Shown here in pieces: positions 27,309-36,696 of a stretch of 64,000 nt of DNA (positions are counted from its first letter, which is position 1; each line of letters begins with the position of its first letter). The translations under genes and the position numbers were made by a program. Source of the stretch: Hyphomicrobiaceae bacterium (lineage in GTDB: Bacteria > Pseudomonadota > Alphaproteobacteria > Rhizobiales > Hyphomicrobiaceae); contig JAWKWE010000004.1 in assembly GCA_041397645.1 (NCBI GenBank), forward strand, positions 992,001 through 1,056,000, given 5' to 3'. The notes below the pieces were generated by a model, which ran no database searches, was not told the origin of the DNA, and saw nothing but the letters and a program-made list of their open reading frames with translations.

Positions 27309-29150
27309 ATGGCGGCAGCAAAAGCAAACGGGACGACCGCAGCTCCCGCGATCCACGGCAAATCGTATCCGATCACGGATCATACCTATGACGTCGTCGT
27401 CGTCGGCGCGGGCGGCGCAGGGCTCCGCGCGACTTTGGGCGCGGCCGAGGCCGGCCTCAAGACGGCGTGCATCACGAAAGTGTTTCCGACACGCTCGCAT
27501 ACGGTCGCTGCGCAAGGCGGCGTGGCGGCGGCGCTGGGCAACATGGGCCCCGACAACTGGCGTTGGCATATGTACGACACAGTCAAGGGCTCCGACTGGC
27601 TCGGCGACCAGGACGCTATCGAATATCTCTGCCGGAATGCGCCCGACGCAGTTTATGAGCTTGAGCACTACGGCGTTCCGTTCTCGCGTACTGAAGATGG
27701 CAAGATCTACCAGCGTCCCTTTGGCGGCATGACGACCGAGTTCGGAGAAGGTCCACCGGCACAACGCACGTGCGCTGCCGCCGACCGAACCGGGCACGCC
27801 ATGCTCCACACGCTCTACGGCCAGTCGCTACGGCACTCGGCTGAATTCTTCATCGAGTACTTTGCGATTGACCTGATCATGGATCAGGACGGCGCGTGCC
27901 GCGGTGTCGTGGCTTTGCGATTGGAAGACGGCACGCTGCATCGTTTCAGAGCCAAGCGCACCATTCTGGCGACCGGCGGCTATGGACGCGCGTACTTCTC
28001 GTGCACGTCCGCGCATACCTGTACGGGTGACGGCAACGCGATGGTTCTGCGCGCCGGACTTCCGCTGCAGGATATGGAATTCGTGCAGTTCCATCCGACC
28101 GGCATCTACGGCGCTGGCGTTCTCATTACGGAAGGGGCGCGCGGCGAAGGTGGCTACCTCACCAATTCAAAAGGCGAGCGGTTCATGGAGCGCTATGCGC
28201 CGCACGCAAAGGATCTCGCCTCGCGCGACGTCGTTTCCCGTTCGATGACGATAGAGATTCGCGAAGGTCGCGGTGTCGGCAAGGAAGCCGATCACATCTT
28301 CCTGCATCTCGACCATCTTGATCCGAAGATCCTGGCGGAACGCCTGCCGGGCATCACCGAAAGCGCCAAGGTATTCGCGGGTGTCGATCTGCGCCGCCAG
28401 CCCATCCCGGTCATTCCGACCGTGCACTACAACATGGGCGGCATCCCGACGAACTATCATGGCGAGGTTCTGACAAAGAAGAATGGTGACCCCGATTCGA
28501 TCGTGCCCGGCCTCATGGCAATCGGCGAGGCCGCTTGCGTGTCGGTTCACGGCGCTAATCGTCTCGGCTCCAACTCGCTTATCGACCTTGTCGTGTTCGG
28601 TCGCGCGGCGGGCCTGCGGTGTTCCGACACGATTGAGATGCGCGGTTCTCATGCCGAACTGCCGAAGGATTCAGCAGATCTGGCGCTGTCGCGCCTCGAC
28701 AAGTTCCGCAATGCTTCGGGTGGCACGCCGACGTCGGCTTTGCGGTTGCGGATGCAGAAGGTGATGCAGTCCAACTGCGCCGTGTTCCGCGATGGCCCGG
28801 TGCTGAAAGAAGGCGTCGAGAAGATCGTTCAGGTCTGGAAGGACGCAGGCGACATCCGCGTCACCGACCGTTCGATGATCTGGAATTCCGACCTCATAGA
28901 GACGTTGGAATTCGACAACCTTATTTCCCAGGCGGCCGTGACGGTCGTCGGCGCGGAAGCGCGTCAGGAAAGTCGCGGCGCTCATGCCCGCGAGGACTAT
29001 CCCAAGCGCGACGACGTGAATTGGATGAAGCACACGCTGGCCTGGACGGACGAAGATAAGCAATCCGTGCGCCTCGATGAGCGTCCGGTTCACAAGAACA
29101 CGATGACCAACGAGGTGCAGTACATCGAGCCTAAGGCCCGCGTGTACTAA
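27309..29150 (+). CDS. sdhA: Succinate dehydrogenase flavoprotein subunit
   Basis: The 613-residue protein oxidises succinate to fumarate. The FAD loop VVVGAGGAGLRA (about 30-41) is followed by the covalent flavin His64 in SHTVAAQGG. The substrate region includes HPTGIYGAGVLITEGARGEGG and the late HGANRLGSNSLIDL. Length is standard. Unlike most relatives, sdhB does not follow: a terminator lies 28 bases downstream and two other genes intervene. Confidence 0.97.
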   Translation: MAAAKANGTTAAPAIHGKSYPITDHTYDVVVVGAGGAGLRATLGAAEAGLKTACITKVFPTRSHTVAAQGGVAAALGNMGPDNWRWHMYDTVKGSDWLGDQDAIEYLCRNAPDAVYELEHYGVPFSRTEDGKIYQRPFGGMTTEFGEGPPAQRTCAAADRTGHAMLHTLYGQSLRHSAEFFIEYFAIDLIMDQDGACRGVVALRLEDGTLHRFRAKRTILATGGYGRAYFSCTSAHTCTGDGNAMVLRAGLPLQDMEFVQFHPTGIYGAGVLITEGARGEGGYLTNSKGERFMERYAPHAKDLASRDVVSRSMTIEIREGRGVGKEADHIFLHLDHLDPKILAERLPGITESAKVFAGVDLRRQPIPVIPTVHYNMGGIPTNYHGEVLTKKNGDPDSIVPGLMAIGEAACVSVHGANRLGSNSLIDLVVFGRAAGLRCSDTIEMRGSHAELPKDSADLALSRLDKFRNASGGTPTSALRLRMQKVMQSNCAVFRDGPVLKEGVEKIVQVWKDAGDIRVTDRSMIWNSDLIETLEFDNLISQAAVTVVGAEARQESRGAHAREDYPKRDDVNWMKHTLAWTDEDKQSVRLDERPVHKNTMTNEVQYIEPKARVY

Positions 29151-29177
29151 CCGGCTACGGTCTAAGAGCTATGGATG

Positions 29178-29215
29178 AAAAAGGGGCTGGAGTTCGATCC
29201 AGCCCCTTTCTTTTG
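29178..29215 (+). terminator. Rho-independent terminator after sdhA
   Basis: A perfect 12-bp stem (29180-29191 with 29198-29209), loop GTTCGA and tail CTTTTGGG follow the sdhA stop by 28 bases. The A-rich flank on the other side (GAAAAAGG) gives a T tract on the minus strand, so it is mainly useful for sdhA transcripts, though the opposite reading is possible upstream. Confidence 0.85.
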
Positions 29216-29218
29216 GGC

Positions 29219-29971
29219 TCAGAGTTTTACGATGAGCGTGCGTAGAAGCTCAGCCGTCTTTCCATCGCCGGCGGGCTGCTCGTAGCGGTCCTCGATTTCC
29301 AGACCGAACGGCGCAAGTTCAAGATAAACGCCGGAATTTAGACCATCGCGCGTGCGATAGCCGCTCACAATGTCGAGGTTGGGCTTGGATGGTGAAATGG
29401 GAACGGCCTCGGTGACGATGGCACGTTTGAACGTTCGTCTCAGGTTCGCAAGCGCGGCCAGGATCGTGTCGTTGGACAAGTGCTGAAACACTTCGCGGAT
29501 GGTGACGATATCGCCCGGTGGCAAAGGATCGGTCGCGACGTTGAGTTGACGAAATTCGATGCGTCCCTCCACGCCGTGGCGCGCTTGATTGTCCGCCACA
29601 ACGAGCGAAGCGATGTCGCAACCCACATATGTGACCGGCTTCTGAAGTCGCGCAAGAATACGCTGGGACACTTGAAAATCACCGCAACCGATATCAACGA
29701 TGCGATTGATAGTCGGATTGGCGTCGATAAAGCTGGCGACAAAGGCTTCATAACCAGCGGTCATGTCGGCCGTTGAGCCGGGTCCTGAATGATAAAGCGC
29801 GTCCGACCCGACGGGGCGCCAGGTGCCGCGCTCATAGATCTCGTTGAACACTTCATCCAAGGGCCGACCGCGCGCCGCGTTTTGCTCAAGGCCAAACCGG
29901 TAGCGCTTCCAGCGATCCAACAGTAGGGCTGGAATGAGCGGCTTGATCGCCGCTTTGAAGTTCGATGTCAT
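29219..29971 (-). CDS. Class I SAM-dependent methyltransferase
   Basis: The 250-residue protein has the SAM-binding motif I IVDIGCGDFQVSQ (about 90-102), the acidic motif II in VGCDIASLVV and a motif resembling IVTIREVFQHLSND. The N-terminal 60 residues are family-specific and resemble methyltransferases found near sugar or envelope genes, but the substrate is unknown. It is on the strand opposite to the sdh genes and is inserted between sdhA and sdhB. The reading frame is complete. Confidence 0.75.
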   Translation of the reverse strand: MTSNFKAAIKPLIPALLLDRWKRYRFGLEQNAARGRPLDEVFNEIYERGTWRPVGSDALYHSGPGSTADMTAGYEAFVASFIDANPTINRIVDIGCGDFQVSQRILARLQKPVTYVGCDIASLVVADNQARHGVEGRIEFRQLNVATDPLPPGDIVTIREVFQHLSNDTILAALANLRRTFKRAIVTEAVPISPSKPNLDIVSGYRTRDGLNSGVYLELAPFGLEIEDRYEQPAGDGKTAELLRTLIVKL

Positions 29972-30135
29972 GCAGGCCGGTTTTCCCGTAACGTTCTGAT
30001 GCGGCGAGGATAGGCCACAATTGTCTCGTGTAAAGCAACGGTCTGATCGTCCGGGTAGCGACCAATTCGCTCGGCAACGTAAATTTATTGCTGCCGGTGG
30101 TCGTGGCAGAATTTGCCGCTAGACTGCCCGCGCAA

Positions 30136-30765
30136 ATGGCTAACGAACGGGGTGCCCAAGTGGCCGGTAAAGCCGACGCCGAACATGACGAAACCGACAC
30201 GCGAATGCCGCCGGACCCTTTCGCTGCGGTGCTGCCGGCTTTGGCGGCTTTGGGAGCCATCGCGTCCATCGCCGCCATTCATTGGTCGGGGCAGGGGAAA
30301 TCGAGCGCCCGCACCCGTACCAAGCGTAAGACAGGAGCCTCCCTGCGCGATCTGGAAACGTGTTGTTTGGGACTGCAGGAGATCTTTCGCCGCTTCCAGA
30401 AACATCCGCGCGTGTTTGCCGGGGAGGGTGCGCAGGCCTCCGCGCCGCTTAAGTTCGGCGTTCACGGCACCCGCATCAGGGCGGATGCGCAAAAGCTGTA
30501 CCAGCACCTCATCAACGACATAGCTTCCATGCTTGTTCTGGCCGCCCAGAACGCCTTCGACGTCATGACCGCCATTGAGGATGGCGACATCGACGCACCG
30601 GAAGCCATCTTCTTCGGTTTTGGCGAACAGCAGGAGCGGCTGAACAAGATCATTCAGGACCGCGTGACGCTTCGGGTTGCCGTCGATACGGGGGCAGAAG
30701 TAGCCGAACGTCTGACGGCGCTCGTGCGCGAGCTGCGCAAATATCAAAAAACGCCTGAAAAATAA
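30136..30765 (+). CDS. Hypothetical protein with one membrane segment
   Basis: The protein of about 209 residues has one hydrophobic segment (FAAVLPALAALGAIASIAAI, about residues 29-48) followed by a mostly helical cytoplasmic domain. I do not recognise a family. ATG 30136 is chosen; the frame opens earlier at TTG 30088. It sits between the opposite-strand methyltransferase gene and sdhB, about 106 bases before sdhB on the same strand, so read-through into sdhB is conceivable. The even codon pattern and length support a real gene. Confidence 0.6.
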   Translation: MANERGAQVAGKADAEHDETDTRMPPDPFAAVLPALAALGAIASIAAIHWSGQGKSSARTRTKRKTGASLRDLETCCLGLQEIFRRFQKHPRVFAGEGAQASAPLKFGVHGTRIRADAQKLYQHLINDIASMLVLAAQNAFDVMTAIEDGDIDAPEAIFFGFGEQQERLNKIIQDRVTLRVAVDTGAEVAERLTALVRELRKYQKTPEK

Positions 30766-30802
30766 GCGCCAAAGAACCGCAGACCCACCACCATGGGAGG
30801 CG

Positions 30803-30831
30803 TTGACACAGACCGTTGAAGCCGGTTCTTT
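30803..30831 (+). promoter_or_regulatory. Candidate sdhB promoter
   Basis: A perfect -35 TTGACA (30803-30808) is followed after 17 bases by a weak -10 TTCTTT (30826-30831), about 40 bases before the sdhB start. It would explain independent expression of sdhB, but the -10 is poor. Confidence 0.3.
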
Positions 30832-30871
30832 GGGGGCAGGCACGTCACGATTTGGAAGGAAGGCCGTCTTC

Positions 30872-31651
30872 ATGGTCCAGCTAACGCTTCCCAAGAACTC
30901 CACCTACTCCACGGGAAAGACCTGGAACAAGCCCGAGGGCAAGGGCAATTGGAAAGAGTTCAAGGTCTACCGCTGGAATCCGGATGACGAAGCAAACCCA
31001 CGGATCGACAGCTATTGGGTCGATCAGGATCAGTGCGGGCCGATGGTTCTCGACGCGCTTATCAAGATCAAGAACGAGATCGACCCGTCGTTGACGTTCC
31101 GCCGTTCGTGCCGCGAAGGCATTTGCGGCTCGTGCGCGATGAACATCGATGGCACCAACACGCTCGCGTGTCTCAAGGGATGCGATGAGGTGAAGGGCGC
31201 GGTGAAGGTCTTCCCGCTTCCGCACATGGAAGTCGTCAAGGACCTGGTGCCGGACATGACGAACTTCTACGCCCAGCATCGCTCCATCGAGCCGTGGCTG
31301 AAGACAGATACGGCGACGCCGCCCAAGGAGTGGAAGCAGAGCCGCGAGGACCGAGAGAAGCTCGATGGCCTCTACGAGTGCATTCTGTGCGCGTGCTGCT
31401 CGACCTCATGCCCGAGCTATTGGTGGAACTCGGATCGCTATCTGGGTCCGGCCATTCTGCTGCAGGCTTATCGCTGGGTCATCGACAGCCGCGACGAGGC
31501 GACCGGCGAGCGTCTCGACAATCTGGAAGATCCCTTCCGGCTTTACCGCTGCCATACCATCATGAACTGCGCCAAGGCCTGCCCCAAGGGCCTCTCGCCC
31601 GCCAAGGCCATCGCGGAGCTGAAAAAGCTGATGGTCGAGCGACGGGTATAA
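30872..31651 (+). CDS. sdhB: Succinate dehydrogenase iron-sulfur subunit
   Basis: The 259-residue protein carries three Fe-S clusters: [2Fe-2S] cysteines 80, 85, 88 and 100 in CREGICGSC and LAC; [4Fe-4S] in CILCACCSTSCP; and [3Fe-4S]/[4Fe-4S] cysteines in CHTIMNCAKACPKG. It transfers electrons from SdhA to quinone. I chose ATG 30872 with AAGGAAGG upstream. It is separated from sdhA by about 1.7 kb and probably has its own promoter. Confidence 0.96.
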   Translation: MVQLTLPKNSTYSTGKTWNKPEGKGNWKEFKVYRWNPDDEANPRIDSYWVDQDQCGPMVLDALIKIKNEIDPSLTFRRSCREGICGSCAMNIDGTNTLACLKGCDEVKGAVKVFPLPHMEVVKDLVPDMTNFYAQHRSIEPWLKTDTATPPKEWKQSREDREKLDGLYECILCACCSTSCPSYWWNSDRYLGPAILLQAYRWVIDSRDEATGERLDNLEDPFRLYRCHTIMNCAKACPKGLSPAKAIAELKKLMVERRV

Positions 31652-31684
31652 AATTGCTCGTCCGACATTGATGTGCGCGATATG

Positions 31685-31717
31685 AGATCCGGGTAAGCGA
31701 ACGACCCGGATCTTTTC
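31685..31717 (+). terminator. Rho-independent terminator after sdhB
   Basis: A 10-bp stem (31685-31694 with 31704-31713), 9-base loop and TTTT tail lie 33 bases after the sdhB stop and only about three bases before the aminotransferase start at 31720, so it also covers the place where that gene's ribosome binding site would be. Confidence 0.75.
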
Positions 31718-31719
31718 TG

Positions 31720-32934
31720 ATGCCCCCACTCACCCTCCAAGACCTCACCGCGGGCAAAGTGCTCTCGCCGTTCACGCAGTTGCGGCGGCTGCTCAACAAT
31801 GTGCCCGCGGGGCACGAAAAGCCGATCGAACTCACCATCGGCGAGCCGCGCGAGGCGATGCCGGGCTTCATCGTCGCCAAGCTTGATGAAGCCGCATCGC
31901 TCTACGCAAAGTACCCGCCCATTCGTGGCAGCGACGAACTGAAGACCGCGATCTCATCGTGGCTGTCGCGGCGCTACGCCATTTCCGGCGCTGTCGATCC
32001 GGCATCCGAAATCCTGGTGCTCAACGGGTCGCGCGAAGGATTGTTCTTCGCCTGCCTTCCCGCCGTGGGCCGCAAGCCGGTGAAGGGCAAACCTGCGATC
32101 TTGATGTGTAATCCCTACTACTCGGCCTACTTGGGTGGCGCTCTCGGGGTTGGTGCTGAGCCGGTGTTTCTCAATGCAACGCAAGCAACCGGCTTCCTGC
32201 CCGACCTCGACGAGATCGCTCGCGACACCGAGCTGATGGCGCGTACGGCGGCACTTTTTATCTGCTCGCCTGCTAATCCTCAGGGTGCCGTCGCTTCGCG
32301 GACCTATATCCTCAAGGCGCTGGCGCTGGCGCGCGCCCACGACTTCATGTTGTTTCTCGACGAATGCTACTCGGAGATCTACACCGGCGCGCCGCCAACC
32401 GGTGGCCTTGAGGTTGCATCTGCGACGCCAGAGCGATTCAAGAACCTCGTCGTTTTCAATTCGCTTTCCAAACGCTCCAACCTGCCGGGTCTGCGCTCGG
32501 GCTTTTGCGCAGGCGATCCGGCGTTCATCGAAACCTACGGTGAGGTGCGCAACATGTGCGCGCCGCAAGTCCCCGGACCGGTTCAACATGCCTCCGCCGC
32601 AGCCTGGGCGGACGAGGGGCACGTCGAGTTGGCACGCGCGGCCTATCGCGAAAAGTTTGCCATCGCCGACGAGATCCTCGCCGGGCGCTACGGCTACGCC
32701 CGGCCGGCCGGCGGCTTCTGCCTTTGGCTAGATATGAGCCAATTCGGCTCGGGGAGTGATGCGGCGGTAACCTTATGGAAACACAAGGGCGTCAAGGTCA
32801 TACCTGGTAGCTTTCTGGCTCAGAACGGGCGTGATGGCACCAATCCGGGCGCCGATTACGTTCGCCTGGCCTTGGTGCAGGACCCCGCGACGATCCGGGA
32901 AGCGCTCGAACGGATAGTTGAAGTTCTCGCGTAG
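31720..32934 (+). CDS. Pyridoxal-phosphate aminotransferase (DapC-like)
   Basis: The 404-residue class I/II aminotransferase has NPYYSAYLGGA, LFICSPANPQGAVA, FLDECYSEIY and the PLP lysine in VVFNSLSKRSNLPGLRSGF. The opening FTQLRRLLNNVPAG and TIGEPREAMP resemble the succinyldiaminopimelate aminotransferase (DapC) group of the lysine/peptidoglycan pathway; another amino-acid substrate is possible. The start codon lies immediately after the sdhB terminator and has no clear ribosome site; GTG 31759 is an alternative. ftsK follows after 16 bases. Confidence 0.83.
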   Translation: MPPLTLQDLTAGKVLSPFTQLRRLLNNVPAGHEKPIELTIGEPREAMPGFIVAKLDEAASLYAKYPPIRGSDELKTAISSWLSRRYAISGAVDPASEILVLNGSREGLFFACLPAVGRKPVKGKPAILMCNPYYSAYLGGALGVGAEPVFLNATQATGFLPDLDEIARDTELMARTAALFICSPANPQGAVASRTYILKALALARAHDFMLFLDECYSEIYTGAPPTGGLEVASATPERFKNLVVFNSLSKRSNLPGLRSGFCAGDPAFIETYGEVRNMCAPQVPGPVQHASAAAWADEGHVELARAAYREKFAIADEILAGRYGYARPAGGFCLWLDMSQFGSGSDAAVTLWKHKGVKVIPGSFLAQNGRDGTNPGADYVRLALVQDPATIREALERIVEVLA

Positions 32935-32950
32935 CGGATCGTTCGCGGCA

Positions 32951-35659
32951 ATGTCGTTGGATACACGTGGTCATGATCCTCAACGTCTGCTTCCGCAGTC
33001 GGTTGAGGAAAAGCTCTTAGGCTTGTTGGGCTTCTCGGGGGGCATTGCGCTTCTGGGAGCCATCGCGCTTGCCTGGGCGTCGCTCATTACGTGGTCGATC
33101 AACGATCCCAGTCTCACCCACGCCACGGCTACGACGCCGAACAACATGCTTGGCGGTCTTGGCGCCATTGTTTCCGATCTTTTGCTGCAGACCTTTGGGC
33201 TCGCAGCCTCAGTCGCACTCTTGCCGCCAATGTTATGGGGTGCGGAGATGCTCACGCGCGGCCAGTTGTCGAATGGGCGCAGCAAGGTCGGGTATTATCC
33301 CATTGCTGTGCTGGCGCTGGCCGGTGCGATGTCTGCCTATCCGGTGTTCCCGGGCTGGCCATTGAATCACAATCTGGGCGGCGCCATCGGTGATGGCGTG
33401 TTTTCGCTCGTGGCCAATCTGTTCAAGCTGGTCAACAAAGAACGCGCGGATCTCGCATCTGCCCTGCTCCTCAATATCGGCGCGATCGCCTTACTTGCGA
33501 AAAGCACGGGCTTCGATCTGGAAACTTGGATCAAAGCGGTTTGGACCGAGCGGGCGTTGCAGGACGCTGGCAGCGAAGTCGTCGGCCGCGGTACTCGGTG
33601 GATTAAGAGTTTTGGCGATCGTACCCGAGTGCCGCATTCGCCAGTGGTGGATGCGTACCCGGGCGCACAGTTGCCCGAAGAACCCGCGGTGGATCCGTCG
33701 CTTCTGTACCCGCAATCTCCCGCGCCATTTGATGGCTATTCAGCGTCCGCGCCCGCGTCTGGAGCGCTGGGCGACGTCAGGCAGGCGATCAAGAAGCTCA
33801 CCGACATTGCGGCTGAGCAGCAAGAACAGTTTAGAATTATAGTCAGGAATCACCTCGGCGCGACGGCTGGCCCTGTCGTGCCGCAGGCGCCGATGCCGCC
33901 TCATGTCCCGGTCGACGACTTCAGACCTGCTGGCCTCGACCGTGGGCCTGATACCACCGGAGCGGCCCCGCACCGCGGCCATGCGTTCGATGAAAATACC
34001 GACGTTGCCAGTCGAGAAATCGCCAGACGCTTTGCTCCCGAGAGCAAGACGCCCGATATTGAATTCCCCGATCAGCCACGGCCTGCAGCCGTTGCGGGCA
34101 AACTCAAGATGCCCGCCATCCTTGCGCGCGGCGCTGAAACGCGACAGCGGCAGTGGAAGCGGCCTTCGCTCAATCTGCTGAAGCGACAAACGGCGGCCCG
34201 GCCCGGCCCCGAGCTGACGCAAACGGTCATGCGCGGCAATGCTCGTCTGCTTGAAGACGTGCTCAACGATTTCGGCGTCAAAGGCGAGGTGAAGGACATT
34301 CGGCCCGGTCCGGTCGTTACGCTTTATGAATTGGAACCTGCGCGCGGCACCAAGTCTTCGCGTGTCATTGGTCTCGCCGACGATATCGCACGCTCGATGA
34401 GCGTCGTCAGTGTGCGTGCGGCTGTCGTGCCCGGACGTAACGCTATCGGACTAGAGCTTCCCAACATGCGCCGCGAGCCGGTATTGTTGCGCGAGATGCT
34501 GGAATCGGAAACCTACAAGGTGTCGGATGCGGTCCTTCCGCTGACTTTGGGCAAGTCGATCTCCGGCGATCCTGTCGTTGCGGATCTTGCGCGTATGCCG
34601 CACCTTCTCGTCGCGGGTACGACGGGTTCGGGCAAGTCGGTCGGCGTCAACTCCTTCATCCTGTCGTTGCTGTATCGCCATTCACCGAACGAGTGCCGGT
34701 TCCTGATGATCGATCCCAAGATGCTGGAGCTGTCGGTCTACAACGGCATTCCGCATCTTCTGACGCCCGTCGTGACCGATCCGAACAAGGCTGTCGTCGC
34801 GCTCAATTGGGCCGTGCGCGAGATGGAAGAACGCTACAAGCGCATGGCGACGCTGGCGGTGCGCAACATCGACGTCTACAACAACCGCGTGCGCAACGCG
34901 CAAAAGCGCGGCGAGATGCTGTCGCGCACCGTGCAGACCGGCTTCGATCAGAACGGTCAGGCCATGTTCGAGCAGCAGAAAATGAATCTCGAACCGATGG
35001 CGCACATCGTGATCGTCGTCGATGAGTTTGCAGACCTGATGGTTGTCGCTGGCAAAGAGGTCGAAGCTGCCGTGCAGCGCCTGGCCCAGATGGCGCGCGC
35101 AGCGGGTATTCATCTCATCATGGCGACCCAAAGACCTTCCGTGGATGTCATCACGGGAACCATCAAGGCCAACTTCCCAACCCGCATCTCGTTCAAAGTC
35201 ACGAGCAAGATCGACAGCCGCACCATTCTCAACGAACAAGGCGCCGAACAGCTGCTTGGTCAGGGCGACATGCTCTACTCCGGCGGCACCGGTCAGATCA
35301 TGCGCGTGCACGGCGCCTTCGTCTCCGATGAAGAAGTCGAAGCGATTGCCAGGGCTCTGTGCGAGCAGGGTCCGCCGCAGTACGTCGAAGGATTGCTCGA
35401 TGCGCCCGAGTCGGATGCCCCGGGCGCCGACGGCGACCGTGAGGTGAGTGAGTCCGATCTTTATGATCGCGCCGTTGCTATCGTGATGCGCGACCGCAAG
35501 CCGACCGTGAGCTACGTGCAGCGGCGTCTGTCGATCGGGTACAATCGTGCTGCCGATTTGATCGAGCGCATGGAACGCGAGGGCCTTATTTCGGCGGCTG
35601 GGCCAACCGGCAAGCGCGAAATTATCGCCGTTCCCGGCGGAAGCGTTGACGCCGCTTAA
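32951..35659 (+). CDS. ftsK: DNA translocase FtsK
   Basis: The 902-residue protein coordinates cell division with chromosome dimer resolution. Four transmembrane helices occupy about residues 25-190, followed by a Pro-rich linker to about 390. The motor contains Walker A AGTTGSGKSVGVN (about 555-562) and Walker B-type VIVVDEFADLMV. The gamma domain at the end (TVSYVQRRLSIGYNRAADLIERME) recognises KOPS/FtsK-orienting sequences. ATG 32951 is chosen; the frame opens 11 codons earlier. lolA follows about 180 bases later. Confidence 0.96.
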   Translation: MSLDTRGHDPQRLLPQSVEEKLLGLLGFSGGIALLGAIALAWASLITWSINDPSLTHATATTPNNMLGGLGAIVSDLLLQTFGLAASVALLPPMLWGAEMLTRGQLSNGRSKVGYYPIAVLALAGAMSAYPVFPGWPLNHNLGGAIGDGVFSLVANLFKLVNKERADLASALLLNIGAIALLAKSTGFDLETWIKAVWTERALQDAGSEVVGRGTRWIKSFGDRTRVPHSPVVDAYPGAQLPEEPAVDPSLLYPQSPAPFDGYSASAPASGALGDVRQAIKKLTDIAAEQQEQFRIIVRNHLGATAGPVVPQAPMPPHVPVDDFRPAGLDRGPDTTGAAPHRGHAFDENTDVASREIARRFAPESKTPDIEFPDQPRPAAVAGKLKMPAILARGAETRQRQWKRPSLNLLKRQTAARPGPELTQTVMRGNARLLEDVLNDFGVKGEVKDIRPGPVVTLYELEPARGTKSSRVIGLADDIARSMSVVSVRAAVVPGRNAIGLELPNMRREPVLLREMLESETYKVSDAVLPLTLGKSISGDPVVADLARMPHLLVAGTTGSGKSVGVNSFILSLLYRHSPNECRFLMIDPKMLELSVYNGIPHLLTPVVTDPNKAVVALNWAVREMEERYKRMATLAVRNIDVYNNRVRNAQKRGEMLSRTVQTGFDQNGQAMFEQQKMNLEPMAHIVIVVDEFADLMVVAGKEVEAAVQRLAQMARAAGIHLIMATQRPSVDVITGTIKANFPTRISFKVTSKIDSRTILNEQGAEQLLGQGDMLYSGGTGQIMRVHGAFVSDEEVEAIARALCEQGPPQYVEGLLDAPESDAPGADGDREVSESDLYDRAVAIVMRDRKPTVSYVQRRLSIGYNRAADLIERMEREGLISAAGPTGKREIIAVPGGSVDAA

Positions 35660-35841
35660 AATTGCGGTGTGGCCGGCCAGCCGCGTCGTAGGCGCGTTGT
35701 GCTTGCCGCGACGTTTTCCATGCTCTATTTGCCAACACTTCGGGGCGGCTTGCCCACTTGTCGTCGCAATGTTCGCCGACATCCTTGGCTGCCGATGGGA
35801 TCTGCGCGACCCGAGAAAAACCCGCGCTCATTGGGGGATCG

Positions 35842-36540
35842 ATGAAGCCGCTATTTACGTCCATGGTTTTGGCGCTTGTGCTTGCTGCGCAATTGTCCGC
35901 TATGCCCGCCGCCGCCGCGGACGCTAAGCCCGCCGCTCAGGGAGCTGTCGATGGTTGGCAGATCGAGAAAAATCCCCAAGGCATCACGCTTGACGAAAGG
36001 CAGACTGAAGTCGTCAAGACAGTCAGCAAGTATTTCAGCGATCTCAAGAGCTTAAAGGGGCTTTTTGTTCAGACGGGCGCCGACAATAAGCGCATGAAGG
36101 GCAAGTTCTACGTGTTGCGACCTGGCCGCTTCCGCTTCGACTATTCCCCGCCCTCCAGGCAGATCATCGTCTCGGATGGCGAATATCTCGCTATTCAAGA
36201 TCTCGACCTCAACAACGAGGATCGCGTTGCTCTCGATCAGACTCCATTTCGCCTCTTGCTCCGCAAGGACGTGGATTTGCTCCGCGATGCAAAAATTGTG
36301 GAAGTGCAGCAGGCTGACGACCTAATCGTTTTAGGTATTCAGGATAAGAGCCCCGACTCTCCGGGCCGCATTAAGCTCTTCCTGTCGACAAAGCCGAGTC
36401 TAGAACTGAAAGAATGGGTTACCACCGACGCCCAGGGCCTGGACACGCGTATCGAGGTTTCGAACCTTGTTTCGGGAGATGACCTCGATAATAAAATGTT
36501 TAAAATACAGATGCTTGGCCCAAAGCCTGGTCTGCACTGA
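35842..36540 (+). CDS. lolA: LolA-like outer-membrane lipoprotein carrier
   Basis: The 232-residue protein has a signal peptide (about 1-27) and the LolA fold: an amphipathic opening (VKTVSKYFSDLKSLKGLFVQ), MKGKFYVLRPGRFRFDY, and IIVSDGEYLAIQDLDLN. LolA ferries lipoproteins across the periplasm. ATG 35842 with GGGGGA is chosen. The position after ftsK is the usual one in alphaproteobacteria, which strengthens the call. The downstream gap holds an sRNA candidate. Confidence 0.88.
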   Translation: MKPLFTSMVLALVLAAQLSAMPAAAADAKPAAQGAVDGWQIEKNPQGITLDERQTEVVKTVSKYFSDLKSLKGLFVQTGADNKRMKGKFYVLRPGRFRFDYSPPSRQIIVSDGEYLAIQDLDLNNEDRVALDQTPFRLLLRKDVDLLRDAKIVEVQQADDLIVLGIQDKSPDSPGRIKLFLSTKPSLELKEWVTTDAQGLDTRIEVSNLVSGDDLDNKMFKIQMLGPKPGLH

Positions 36541-36628
36541 TAACTTCGACTATCGGCGAATCGATAGTCTGCTCTGTGGCGATTATGACGCGATGCAATA
36601 GTGGACCTGGGGATAACTCGGGACGTTC

Positions 36629-36667
36629 GTTCACATTTTTGTGAACCGTTGGTTCACCCCCTGTGAA
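36629..36667. promoter_or_regulatory. Tandem palindromes, probable operator
   Basis: A perfect palindrome GTTCACA-TTTT-TGTGAAC (36629-36646) is followed about 22 bases later by a second, TTCAC-CCCCT-GTGAA (36653-36667). The two-turn spacing suits a pair of dimeric repressor or activator sites on one face of the DNA. The second overlaps a possible -35 (TGTGAA 36662-36667) with TAAGTG at 36685-36690, just before the RNA candidate. The binding protein is unknown. Confidence 0.5.
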
Positions 36668-36696
36668 AAATCCGCGGTTGCGCTTAAGTGTTGGTC

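Noticed and set aside
34682..35782. 366-codon minus-strand open frame opposite ftsK
   Set aside because: Antisense shadow of the motor domain; no recognised features.
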